From positions 248,001 through 312,000 of the forward strand of contig NZ_CACSJJ010000002.1 in assembly GCF_902706295.1 (NCBI RefSeq): 64,000 nt of DNA. The letters run 5' to 3'. Shown piece by piece: positions 44,955 to 53,268 of this stretch. A model generated the notes under the pieces. It ran no database searches, was not told where the DNA came from, and was given only the letters and a program-made list of their open reading frames with translations. The DNA is from Arthrobacter sp. 18067 (GTDB lineage: Bacteria; Actinomycetota; Actinomycetes; Actinomycetales; Micrococcaceae). Within the stretch, counting starts at the first letter, position 1. Every line of letters begins with the position of its first letter. The translations under genes were made by a program, and so were the position numbers.

Positions 44955-47054
44955 TTAGGCGTGCCCGGCGGACTGCATCTGACGTAATTCGCGCTTCAAC
45001 TCCTTGACTTCATCGCGGATCCGGGCTGCGACCTCGAACTGCAATTCCGCTGCCGCGCCGTGCATCTGTTCGGTCAGTTGTTCAATGAGGCCCACCAGGT
45101 CCTCGGCCGGCGCGGCGGCGAGGCCATCTTGGCGAACTGTCGCTGCGCCCTTGGCAGCAGACTTCCCGCGCTTACCACCCTTTGCGAGCCGGTTGTTGTT
45201 CAGGAGCTCCTGGGTATCGGCATCTTCCTTGGCCAGCTGATCGGTGATGTCTGCGATCTTCTTGCGCAAAGGCTGGGGGTCGATGCCGTGATCGGTGTTG
45301 TACTGGACCTGGATGGCACGGCGGCGGTTGGTTTCATCAATGGCATGGGCCATGGAATCGGTGATCCGGTCCGCATACATATGGACCTGGCCCGAAACGT
45401 TACGGGCTGCGCGGCCGATTGTCTGGATCAACGACGTCGAAGACCGCAGGAAGCCTTCTTTGTCAGCGTCCAGAATGCTTACGAGTGATACTTCAGGAAG
45501 GTCCAGGCCTTCGCGGAGCAGGTTGATGCCCACCAGGACGTCGAAGACGCCCATGCGAAGTTCCCGGAGCAATTCCACCCGCCTCAGGGTGTCGACATCG
45601 GAGTGCAAGTACTCCACCTTGACCCCGTGTCCCACAAGGTAGTCAGTGAGGTCCTCCGCCATCCGCTTGGTCAATGTCGTGACAAGGACGCGCTCGTTCT
45701 TCTCTGTACGGGTCCTGATCTCGCCCAGCAGGTCATCAATCTGCCCCTTGGTGGGCTTGACTACTACCTCGGGGTCGATGAGGCCCGTGGGACGGATGAT
45801 CTGCTGGACGTAGCCGTCAGCCTTGCCCAGCTCGTATTTACCGGGCGTTGCGGACAGGTACACCGTCTGGCCGATGCGTTCGAGGAACTCGTCCCACTTC
45901 AGCGGTCGGTTGTCCATGGCTGATGGCAGGCGGAAGCCGAAGTCCACCAGGTTCCGCTTTCGGGACATATCGCCTTCATACATGGCGCCAATCTGCGGGA
46001 TGGTGACGTGGGATTCATCCACCACCAGCAGGAAATCGTCCGGGAAGTAGTCGATGAGGCAGTGCGGAGCAGTCCCGGGATTACGGCCGTCAATGTGCAC
46101 GGAGTAGTTCTCGATGCCGTTGCAGAAGCCCATCTGCTGCATCATTTCGAGGTCGTATGTGGTGCGCATCCGAAGGCGCTGGGCCTCCACGAGCTTGTTC
46201 TGGCTTTCGAGCACCTTCAGGCGGTCGGCAAGTTCATCCTCGATGCGCTTGATGGCACGGGCCATCCGTTCCGGGCCGGCCACGTAGTGCGACGCCGGGA
46301 ACACGTACATCTCTTCTTCGTCGCGGAGAACCTCTCCGGTCAGGGGATGGAGGGTGTGGATGTTCTCGATTTCATCTCCGAAGAATTCAATCCTGATGGC
46401 GAGTTCCTCGTACATGGGGATGATCTCGACTGTGTCGCCGCGGACCCGGAACGTGCCCCGGTGGAAGTCCATGTCATTCCGGGCGTACTGCATGGAAACG
46501 AATTTCCGGAGGAGATGGTCGCGGTTCATCTCCGCGCCCTTGCGCAGCGTGACCATGCCCGCGATGTACTCCTCCGGCGTACCCAGGCCGTAGATGCAGG
46601 AGACTGTGGCCACGACGATAACGTCGCGGCGGGTCAACAGCGCGTTGGTGGCCGAGTGGCGGAGGCGTTCAACTTCCTCGTTGATGGAGGAATCCTTCTC
46701 AATGAAGGTGTCCGTCTGGGCTACATACGCCTCAGGCTGGTAGTAGTCGTAGTACGAGACGAAGTACTCCACGGCATTGTTTGGCAGCAGCTCCCGGAAT
46801 TCATTGGCCAGTTGCGCGGCGAGGGTCTTGTTCTGAACCATGACCAGGGTGGGTCGCTGGACTTGCTCAATAAGCCACGCCGTAGTGGCACTCTTGCCAG
46901 TACCAGTGGCGCCGAGGAGGACAACGTCCTTTTCCCCGTTATTGATGCGTTCGGTCAGTTCCGCGATGGCGGTGGGCTGGTCACCGGCGGGTTTGAACTC
47001 GCTGATCACTTCGAACGGCGCGACGACACGATTGATTTCCTGGGCAAGGCTCAT
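44955..47054 (-). CDS. uvrB: UvrB, excinuclease ABC subunit B
   Basis: 699 aa, helicase-like DNA-damage verification subunit. Walker A is [10 protein letters not shown] (about residue 48), the beta-hairpin region is [23 protein letters not shown], the DEAD-type box is VVDESH, and GRAARN and the C-terminal UVR domain ([20 protein letters not shown]) are present. ATG at 47054 lies exactly 6 nt after TAGATT on the minus strand, so uvrB has its own leaderless start in the 29-bp gap after coaE. Confidence 0.97.
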   Translation of the reverse strand: MSLAQEINRVVAPFEVISEFKPAGDQPTAIAELTERINNGEKDVVLLGATGTGKSATTAWLIEQVQRPTLVMVQNKTLAAQLANEFRELLPNNAVEYFVSYYDYYQPEAYVAQTDTFIEKDSSINEEVERLRHSATNALLTRRDVIVVATVSCIYGLGTPEEYIAGMVTLRKGAEMNRDHLLRKFVSMQYARNDMDFHRGTFRVRGDTVEIIPMYEELAIRIEFFGDEIENIHTLHPLTGEVLRDEEEMYVFPASHYVAGPERMARAIKRIEDELADRLKVLESQNKLVEAQRLRMRTTYDLEMMQQMGFCNGIENYSVHIDGRNPGTAPHCLIDYFPDDFLLVVDESHVTIPQIGAMYEGDMSRKRNLVDFGFRLPSAMDNRPLKWDEFLERIGQTVYLSATPGKYELGKADGYVQQIIRPTGLIDPEVVVKPTKGQIDDLLGEIRTRTEKNERVLVTTLTKRMAEDLTDYLVGHGVKVEYLHSDVDTLRRVELLRELRMGVFDVLVGINLLREGLDLPEVSLVSILDADKEGFLRSSTSLIQTIGRAARNVSGQVHMYADRITDSMAHAIDETNRRRAIQVQYNTDHGIDPQPLRKKIADITDQLAKEDADTQELLNNNRLAKGGKRGKSAAKGAATVRQDGLAAAPAEDLVGLIEQLTEQMHGAAAELQFEVAARIRDEVKELKRELRQMQSAGHA

Positions 47055-47060
47055 AGGACA

Positions 47061-47066
47061 AATCTA
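47061..47066 (-). promoter_or_regulatory. -10 box of leaderless uvrB
   Basis: TAGATT on the minus strand, six bases before the ATG at 47054. It lies between coaE and uvrB, so uvrB can be expressed without coaE. Confidence 0.6.
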
Positions 47067-47083
47067 CCCCCGGCCCCGGACAG

Positions 47084-48322
47084 CTACTGTCCGCGTTTGC
47101 CCTCGGCGGAAGACATATACGACGGCGGCTGCCACCCCGTGCGGTTGGCCCAGTCCTCCATGAGCGGCCACGCAACGTCCGTGAACCACGGCTCCTTGGC
47201 GTCCGCGTAGCCCGCGGTGCTGCTGTCCCCCGCGTGCGCTGCGGCGATTTCGCGCTTATACGCTTCATACATCGTGACGGCTGGGGGCTCGGACCGCAGC
47301 CAGTCGCGGAAGAGCAACGCATAACGCCACCCTGTCGATCCCGCGACCCGGACGTGCAGGTTCACCGGCCGGCCCGGATCTGCGTTGGCGTGGAACCGCT
47401 TCTGCCACTGTGCGGGCTCAGGATGGGTGGGTTTGGGCGTGTCCTGGTTGACTCCGGGCACTGCAGGGAAACCGGCTTGGGCGAGCTGGACTGCGAGACG
47501 ATCTGCCACCCCAAGATCGGCGACAGCTACCTGGAGGTCCAAGACGTCCTTTGCTGCCAACCCGGGTACCGACGTGGAGCCGATATGGTCCACGGCCAGG
47601 AAGTCCTGGGGTGCCACAGCCGCAATACGGGCCCCGAGGTGGGCGGCCTGACGGCTCCAGTCAGGTGTCGATGGGGTCATGGCCGGGCCACTGTGTCGAG
47701 CCGCCCTTGTCCCCCGGCTGATGTTCTCCGCGAAAGGCAACAGCCTCCCAGTCCACAAGGCGTCAACTTCGGCCCGCAGTTCGTCACGGCCCCCCGCGTT
47801 GAGGAGGACAACGTCGGCCGCGGCATTGCGCTCTTCACGAGTGGCCTGCGCCGCCATGCGGGCCTGTGCGTCTTCCAGGGTCATCCCTCGGAATTCGACC
47901 ATGCGGTGAATGCGCACGTCGTCGGGAGCATCCACAACTACCACCAAGTGGAAATTGCTGCCCTGGCCGGTTTCGACAAGGAGCGGGATGTCCTGCACGA
48001 CGATGTCGCCGGCACCGGCCCCGGCCATGATGGTGGCAGCGGCCTCGCGAACCAGCGGATGAATGATGCTGTTGAGCATTTCGCGTCGGGATGGATCCTG
48101 GAACACGATGGCTCCGAGCTTGGGCCGATCCAGCCTGCCCTCTGCGTCGAGGATGCCCGGACCGAACGCCTCAACGACACGGCTGAGGCCTGGAGTACCG
48201 GGTTCCACCACTTGCCTTGCAATGAGGTCTGCGTCAATGAGCAGGGCACCCAGTTCCTGCAACCTGGTGGCAACCAATGATTTTCCCGAGGCGATGCCGC
48301 CCGTCAGCCCGATCTTCAGCAC
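47084..48322 (-). CDS. coaE: Dephospho-CoA kinase fused to a GrpB/UPF0157 domain
   Basis: 412 aa. Residues 1-200 are CoaE: P-loop GGIASGKS at 8-15, LIDADLIARQVVEPG, and QDIPLLVE. It makes the last step of CoA synthesis. Residues about 215-400 are a GrpB domain (nucleotidyltransferase-like fold; VDHIGSTSVPGLAAKDVLDLQVAV, VNLHVRVAGS). This fusion is known in actinobacteria, including mycobacteria, where the second domain may help folding. GTG at 48322 lies 6 nt after TAGTGT. Confidence 0.92.
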   Translation of the reverse strand: MLKIGLTGGIASGKSLVATRLQELGALLIDADLIARQVVEPGTPGLSRVVEAFGPGILDAEGRLDRPKLGAIVFQDPSRREMLNSIIHPLVREAAATIMAGAGAGDIVVQDIPLLVETGQGSNFHLVVVVDAPDDVRIHRMVEFRGMTLEDAQARMAAQATREERNAAADVVLLNAGGRDELRAEVDALWTGRLLPFAENISRGTRAARHSGPAMTPSTPDWSRQAAHLGARIAAVAPQDFLAVDHIGSTSVPGLAAKDVLDLQVAVADLGVADRLAVQLAQAGFPAVPGVNQDTPKPTHPEPAQWQKRFHANADPGRPVNLHVRVAGSTGWRYALLFRDWLRSEPPAVTMYEAYKREIAAAHAGDSSTAGYADAKEPWFTDVAWPLMEDWANRTGWQPPSYMSSAEGKRGQ

Positions 48323-48328
48323 TCCTCA

Positions 48329-48338
48329 ACACTAGACT
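48329..48338. promoter_or_regulatory. Overlapping divergent -10 boxes of coaE and the yigZ-like gene
   Basis: TAGTGT (minus strand, 48334 down to 48329) is 6 nt before the coaE GTG. TAGACT (plus strand, 48333-48338) is 6 nt before the yigZ-like GTG at 48345. The two hexamers share the symmetric core of CTAG (48332-48335), so one site can serve polymerase in either direction and both mRNAs would be leaderless. Confidence 0.6.
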
Positions 48339-48344
48339 GAAGCG

Positions 48345-49037
48345 GTGGAAAACGAGGAAGACAACAGCCGTGCGACCACCTACACGACATTGTTTGCAGG
48401 TCCGGACTTCCGCCACGAGCTGGAAATACGCCGGTCACGCTTCATCACGGTTCTCCGGCGGTCCCCTGATGAGGAAACTGCCCGCTCGCTGGTGGCAGAC
48501 CTGCGGCGTGAATTCCACGATGCCCGCCACCACTGCTCGGCGTTCGTCATTGGACCGGATCGGATGATCCAGCGCTCCAGTGACGACGGCGAACCTTCGG
48601 GCACCGCCGGCATCCCCATGCTCGAAGCGCTCATCAAACGCGAGGCAACGCCGGGGGTGGCCGACCTCACTGACGTGAGTGCCGTCGTCGTACGCTACTT
48701 CGGGGGGATTCTCCTGGGTGCCGGCGGGCTGGTCCGCGCGTACTCCGAATCTGTCTCTGTTGCCCTGGATCTGGCTCCGTTGGTCCAGCGGCGGAGGCTA
48801 CGGTTATGCGCCATTGACGTTCCCCACGCCGACGCCGGTCGCTTGGAGAACGAACTTCGCAGCACCGGGTATGTCATGGCGGACACCGGCTATGGAGCCA
48901 GGCATGCCACACTCCGCATTGCGCTTCCCGACGAAGCGGCAACCATTTCCGAGGCGCACGCCCGTCTGGCTTCCCTGACGTCAGGGAATCTGGAGCTGCG
49001 GCCACAGGGAACCGAATGGGTTGACCTTCCCCGCTGA
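48345..49037 (+). CDS. YigZ/IMPACT-family protein
   Basis: 230 aa from GTG 48345. The UPF0029/IMPACT N-terminal domain shows ELEIRRSRFITVLRR, DDGEPSGTAGIPMLEAL and VVVRYFGGILLGAGGLVRAY, the family signatures; a C-terminal ferredoxin-like domain (YigZ type) follows. Relatives bind nucleic acid or act in translation control, but the bacterial function is not settled. It is divergent from coaE with only 22 bp between start codons. Confidence 0.9.
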   Translation: MENEEDNSRATTYTTLFAGPDFRHELEIRRSRFITVLRRSPDEETARSLVADLRREFHDARHHCSAFVIGPDRMIQRSSDDGEPSGTAGIPMLEALIKREATPGVADLTDVSAVVVRYFGGILLGAGGLVRAYSESVSVALDLAPLVQRRRLRLCAIDVPHADAGRLENELRSTGYVMADTGYGARHATLRIALPDEAATISEAHARLASLTSGNLELRPQGTEWVDLPR

Positions 49038-49118
49038 CTCCCGCCCGGGCAGTCGCAGCTGCCCTGCGAGGCCCGCCATTCGCCCCACTTCGCGGCTGTT
49101 AAGCAGGGCACTTAAACA

Positions 49119-49150
49119 GAAGGACCCCCGCCCGGAGGCAGGGGTCCTTC
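49119..49150. terminator. Bidirectional terminator between the yigZ-like gene and rpsA
   Basis: GAAGGACCCC (49119-49128) pairs perfectly over 10 bp with GGGGTCCTTC (49141-49150). The plus strand continues TTTGG and the minus strand TGTTTAAG. It lies between two convergent genes and can serve both. Confidence 0.8.
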
Positions 49151-49186
49151 TTTGGCTATTCAGCACATCCCGTGAGGGAGGCGGAA

Positions 49187-50662
49187 TTAGTTGCCGGTCA
49201 GCTTCTCACGCAGTGCGGCGAGTGCTTCGTCGGACGCCAGGGTACCAGCGTTGGACTCTGCAGCAGCCGGCTCCGAGGAGTAGCTCGTGGTGCCGGAATC
49301 GCTCTCACCGGACGTTGCAGCGGCAGCGTCGTCAGCAGCGTGCTGGGCAACCTGCTTCTTGTGGGCTTCCCAACGGGTCTGGGCGTCAGCGTACTGCTGC
49401 TCCCAAGCTGCACGCTGGGTCTCGTAACCTTCGAGCCATTCGTTCGACTCGGGGTCGAAGCCCTCGGGGTACTTGTAGTTGCCCTCTTCGTCGTACTCAG
49501 CGGCCATGCCGTACAGAGCGGGATCGAACTCGGTGCTGTCAGCGTCAACGCCCTCGTTAGCCTGCTTGAGGGAGAGGGAGATGCGGCGACGCTCGAGGTC
49601 GATGTCGATGACCTTGACGAACAGTTCGTCGCCAACGGAGACAACCTGCTCTGCGAGCTCCACGTGGCGGACAGCCAGCTCGGAGATGTGCACGAGGCCT
49701 TCGATGCCGTCTTCGACGCGAACGAACGCACCGAACGGAACCAGCTTGGTGACCTTACCCGGAACAACCTGGCCGAGGGCGTGGGTGCGGGCGAAGGTCT
49801 GCCACGGATCTTCCTGCGTAGCCTTGAGCGACAGGGAGACACGCTCGCGGTCCAGATCCACTTCGAGGACCTCGACGGTGACTTCCTGGCCAACCTCGAC
49901 AACCTCGGACGGGTGGTCGATGTGCTTCCAGGACAGCTCGGAAACGTGAACGAGGCCGTCTACGCCGCCGAGGTCCACGAATGCACCGAAGTTGACGATG
50001 GAGGAAACAACGCCCGGACGAACCTGGCCCTTTTCCAGCTTGTTGAGGAACGTGGAGCGAACCTCGGACTGGGTCTGCTCGAGCCATGCACGGCGGGACA
50101 GCACAACGTTGTTGCGGTTCTTGTCCAGCTCGATGATCTTGGCTTCGATCTGCTGACCGATGTACGGAGCCAGGTCGCGGACGCGACGCATCTCGACGAG
50201 GGATGCGGGCAGGAAGCCGCGCAGGCCGATGTCCAGGATGAGGCCACCCTTGACAACCTCGATGACGGTACCGGTAACGACACCGTCTTCTTCCTTGACC
50301 TTCTCGATGTCGCCCCAGGCACGCTCGTACTGAGCACGCTTCTTGGAGAGGATCAGACGGCCTTCTTTGTCTTCCTTGGTGAGAACCAAAGCTTCGACCT
50401 GATCGCCAACGGCGACAACGTCACCGGGATCAACATCGTGCTTGATGGAAAGCTCGCGGGAAGGGATGACACCTTCGGTCTTGTAACCGATGTCGAGCAG
50501 AACTTCGTCGCGGTCGACCTTGACGACGGTACCTTCGACGAGGTCTCCGTCGTTGAAGTACTTGATGGTGGCGTCGACAGCTGCGAGGAAGTCCTCAGCG
50601 GTACCGATGTCGTTAATGGCGACTACGGGGGTACCGGGCTTCTCGGTGGAGGTGATGGTCAT
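49187..50662 (-). CDS. rpsA: 30S ribosomal protein S1
   Basis: 491 aa with four S1 RNA-binding domains. They run from about residue 35 (GDLVEGTVVKVDRDEVLLDIGYKTEGVIP) to 390 and include GVVSSIVNFGAFVDLGGVDGLVHVSELSW and GKVTKLVPFGAFVRVEDGIEGLVHISELA. The acidic tail after residue 395 is typical of actinobacterial S1. It helps the ribosome load structured mRNAs. GGAG lies ten bases before the ATG. A clear promoter and a ~140-nt leader precede it. Confidence 0.96.
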   Translation of the reverse strand: MTITSTEKPGTPVVAINDIGTAEDFLAAVDATIKYFNDGDLVEGTVVKVDRDEVLLDIGYKTEGVIPSRELSIKHDVDPGDVVAVGDQVEALVLTKEDKEGRLILSKKRAQYERAWGDIEKVKEEDGVVTGTVIEVVKGGLILDIGLRGFLPASLVEMRRVRDLAPYIGQQIEAKIIELDKNRNNVVLSRRAWLEQTQSEVRSTFLNKLEKGQVRPGVVSSIVNFGAFVDLGGVDGLVHVSELSWKHIDHPSEVVEVGQEVTVEVLEVDLDRERVSLSLKATQEDPWQTFARTHALGQVVPGKVTKLVPFGAFVRVEDGIEGLVHISELAVRHVELAEQVVSVGDELFVKVIDIDLERRRISLSLKQANEGVDADSTEFDPALYGMAAEYDEEGNYKYPEGFDPESNEWLEGYETQRAAWEQQYADAQTRWEAHKKQVAQHAADDAAAATSGESDSGTTSYSSEPAAAESNAGTLASDEALAALREKLTGN

Positions 50663-50808
50663 GTAGTAGGGGCTCCGTTGTGGATAGTTAGTCGGTCAGG
50701 CAAACCGCTGCCGCCCGGGTCCGGACGGCAGAACACGGCAAATTGCCGGGTCATCCTGATTTGTGGATTAATACAAAATGGATGCATGCACGTAGTACAC
50801 GCCCGTTT

Positions 50809-50838
50809 ATTCTAGTCGCATTGGCAAAGCAGGGTCAA
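50809..50838 (-). promoter_or_regulatory. rpsA promoter
   Basis: On the minus strand TTGACC (50833-50838), an 18-bp spacer and TAGAAT (50809-50814) form a near-consensus housekeeping promoter. Transcription should start near 50802, giving a leader of about 140 nt. That leader carries a small perfect hairpin, CGGCAA-A-TTGCCG, at 50736-50748. Confidence 0.7.
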
Positions 50839-50846
50839 AAGGAGTG

Positions 50847-51797
50847 TCACACGCTCAGCACGTCCCGCAGGCGGCCGAAGGAGACGCCCCGGTCGAGCAG
50901 TACCGGCAAAACCCGCGCGTATCCCTCCGCGGTCCCGGCCGCTGGCCTGTTGAAGTGTGAAATGACGATGTCACCGGCCGCCACACGCCCTACCTCGGCG
51001 GCGACGGTGGCTGCGGAATAGGTGGCGCCGCCGTCGCCATTAACCGTGAAATTGACCGGCAGCATGCCCAGCCTGCGAGTCATTTCCGCCGCTACGTCGT
51101 CGTAGAACGCAGTCCCCGGCCGGAAGAATTTCGGGGCCACGCCGGTGAGTTCCTGCAGCAGCGCATGGTTCCCCATCAGCTCGTCATAGGCAGCAGCGGC
51201 GGTGGCCGTCCCGGGGATCCCGTAGGCAGACCTCCCGTTTACGGAAAGCGGTTGGTGCAAGGTGCCGTGGTTGGCGAGTTCGAACAGGGGGTCTGCCGCC
51301 AACTCTTCTGATAACGAACGATTGGCATGGATCCACCGGCTGTTGATGAACAGCGTGGCAGGGACATTGAGCCGACGGAGGGTACGCAACAATGCGTTGT
51401 CGCACCCCGCGCCGCCCGGCCCGCCGCAGGCGTCAAACGTCAAGGCCACGTGCTGCGATGGCGAGTTGTTGACCACTCCGGTGACGTGCAGCCCCCATTC
51501 TTTGGGATGCCTGGCAGCGAACTCCGCCAGGATCTGCTGCCTGGACGGTACGGCGACAGGTTTGGACGTCGCCGCTGGCGCGAGGGCAGCGGCAGCCTGC
51601 TCGCTCGATTTGGCAGCTATCGACGGCGGTGGTGTGGCCGGGCCCGTCCGCGCCGGCACGGAGGGCGCGGCTGCGCCCGAAGGTGTTTCGCCGGATGCGC
51701 CGTCAGCGCATCCGGCCAAGGCGGCGGACACGAGGCCCGCCATTCCAAGCAGCACTGATCGCCGGCCGGCCAAAGGCCGCCGCTTGGAATCCCCCAT
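50847..51797 (-). CDS. Secreted polysaccharide deacetylase-like lipoprotein (CE4 fold)
   Basis: 316 aa. The signal GRRSVLLGMAGLVSAALAGC looks Tat-like (twin Arg) with a lipobox LAGC. A Pro/Ala-rich linker precedes the NodB-like domain. Motif 1 is ALTFDACGG, in which the usual second Asp of TFDD is Ala; the metal-binding HxxxH is NHGTLH; RPGTAFYD and the last motif IVISHF are also seen. It probably acts on peptidoglycan or wall glycan, though the TFDA change leaves activity open. AAGGA precedes the ATG. Confidence 0.8.
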   Translation of the reverse strand: MGDSKRRPLAGRRSVLLGMAGLVSAALAGCADGASGETPSGAAAPSVPARTGPATPPPSIAAKSSEQAAAALAPAATSKPVAVPSRQQILAEFAARHPKEWGLHVTGVVNNSPSQHVALTFDACGGPGGAGCDNALLRTLRRLNVPATLFINSRWIHANRSLSEELAADPLFELANHGTLHQPLSVNGRSAYGIPGTATAAAAYDELMGNHALLQELTGVAPKFFRPGTAFYDDVAAEMTRRLGMLPVNFTVNGDGGATYSAATVAAEVGRVAAGDIVISHFNRPAAGTAEGYARVLPVLLDRGVSFGRLRDVLSV

Positions 51798-51847
51798 GGA
51801 TGTCCTTACTTAAATGTGGCTATGTGATTGTGACGAAGTGGTGCAGC

Positions 51848-53164
51848 TTAGAAGTGCGTTAAGCAATGCGCAGGACGCTCGACCGCAAACAGTTGCTGGG
51901 CCAGGAACGCGGCACCCGCCGACTTCTCCTGGATGCGGCCGGCAGCGGCCAGGGTTACCGGCGACACCGCGCCAAGATAGATGGACGCGAGATCGGCCAC
52001 GTCCATACTCAGGTCGGGCGCTTGTCCCGAGGCCTCAGTCACGACGGCGGCAGCACCGCCGTCGGACTCCAGGACCCAGGTGCCACCCGCCAGGGAAAGC
52101 GGGTCCGTCACTTCCAGAACCAGGCGACCTGTCGAGGCGTACTGCCGGGCCTGCAAGGCGGACTGAATGTCCAGGATCCGCAGCCACAGCATGTCGCGGA
52201 CCTCGGAGGCCTCGATGCAGCGTGGATCCTCGAGCGCCCATGCCAAGGCGTCGTCCACCGGGGCTTCGGCCCACGTCACTTCCTCAATGAGGTCGATGCT
52301 GCCCAGGAAGCGCCACAGATCGAGGTAGCCGGTATTGGTGGCGGCCACCAGGTCCACGATTTCCATGGTGTACGGCTTGTGCTCCCACCCCTTGAAGCGG
52401 TAGGAAACGAAGCCATCCAGTGCCCCGGACAGATCGTAGTGCAGGGCGCAGCGGACGCTGGTGTCAGGCTTGCCCTCGTGGCCAATGGACCCGGAGGCAA
52501 CGAGCCGGTAATACTCCTGCCGGTCCACCGAACCGGGGGAAAGCCGCTGGACCCGTTCGAACACCTTCGGCGCCAACTCCAAAAGCACGGAAGGATCGGC
52601 GACCTCGACCGTTCCCTCCGGCTGTCCCTTCATCCGGAATCGGGGGCCGGTATCAACCTTGATGCTGCGCTCAAAAGTAGCCACGCCGAAGCCGAAGCGA
52701 CCATAGATGGACCCTTCAGAAGCCGTCAGAGCGGCCATGGCCAAGCCGTCGTCCTTGGCCCCTTCCAAGTCTGCGGTGATCATGCCACGAAGGATTCCGT
52801 TGCGGCGGTGTGTTCCGCGGACCGTTACAGCGGTGACCAGGTTGGACGCCAGTTGCCGGCCAAAGCCGATGTTCAAGGCCTTGCGCATGGTGGCATACGT
52901 TGCGACCGGCACATTGGCGCCAAGGGAGTGCTCGGGAACGGTGCCGTTGACGTACACGCCGGTCAGTTCACGCTTGTCCGTCTGATATGCGTCCAGGGTC
53001 TTGGCCACGTAGTCGTCATCGCGCCGTTGCTGGTGGAATCCGTGCGAAACCGCCTGCAGCCAAGTGGCGCAGCGGCTGTAGCCGGCGGCGTCGTCCTTGT
53101 CGGCTACGGCGGGGAAGCGCTGGACAGAGTATTTTTCGGAAGTTGTTTCATTGGGATCAGCCAC
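51848..53164 (-). CDS. Eis-like GNAT N-acetyltransferase
   Basis: 438 aa from GTG 53164. The first GNAT domain has LVTAVTVRGTHRRNGILRGMI (acetyl-CoA loop, about residue 115) and SEGSIYGRFGFGVAT; the middle GNAT-like and C-terminal SCP2-like domains follow, and the chain ends in Phe (CLTHF), a free carboxylate used in Eis catalysis. Relatives acetylate aminoglycosides or protein lysines. TAGGCT lies 7 nt before the start, and GAGGA offers a weak Shine-Dalgarno. Confidence 0.85.
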   Translation of the reverse strand: MADPNETTSEKYSVQRFPAVADKDDAAGYSRCATWLQAVSHGFHQQRRDDDYVAKTLDAYQTDKRELTGVYVNGTVPEHSLGANVPVATYATMRKALNIGFGRQLASNLVTAVTVRGTHRRNGILRGMITADLEGAKDDGLAMAALTASEGSIYGRFGFGVATFERSIKVDTGPRFRMKGQPEGTVEVADPSVLLELAPKVFERVQRLSPGSVDRQEYYRLVASGSIGHEGKPDTSVRCALHYDLSGALDGFVSYRFKGWEHKPYTMEIVDLVAATNTGYLDLWRFLGSIDLIEEVTWAEAPVDDALAWALEDPRCIEASEVRDMLWLRILDIQSALQARQYASTGRLVLEVTDPLSLAGGTWVLESDGGAAAVVTEASGQAPDLSMDVADLASIYLGAVSPVTLAAAGRIQEKSAGAAFLAQQLFAVERPAHCLTHF

Positions 53165-53183
53165 GTCCTCGAGCCTAGCCAGA

Positions 53184-53226
53184 CGCCGCAGGGCGCGCCA
53201 CCATCTCGGCGGCGCGCCCTGCGGCG
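53184..53226 (-). terminator. 16-bp perfect hairpin between polA and the eis-like gene
   Basis: CGCCGCAGGGCGCGCC (53184-53199) pairs perfectly with 53211-53226 around an 11-nt loop. It lies 43 bp after the polA stop and 20 bp before the eis-like start. No T tract follows, so it may be a U-independent terminator of polA; it also sits where the eis-like -35 would be. Confidence 0.7.
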
Positions 53227-53228
53227 AT

Positions 53229-53268
53229 CCTTTGAATGCTGCCCAGTACCTTTGAATGCTGCCCAGTA
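53229..53268. repeat. Exact 20-bp tandem duplication abutting the polA stop codon
   Basis: CCTTTGAATGCTGCCCAGTA occurs at 53229-53248 and again, identical, at 53249-53268. The polA stop (TAG, complement 53269-53271) follows at once. It looks like a recent replication-slippage duplication of the polA 3' untranslated region. Confidence 0.95.
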
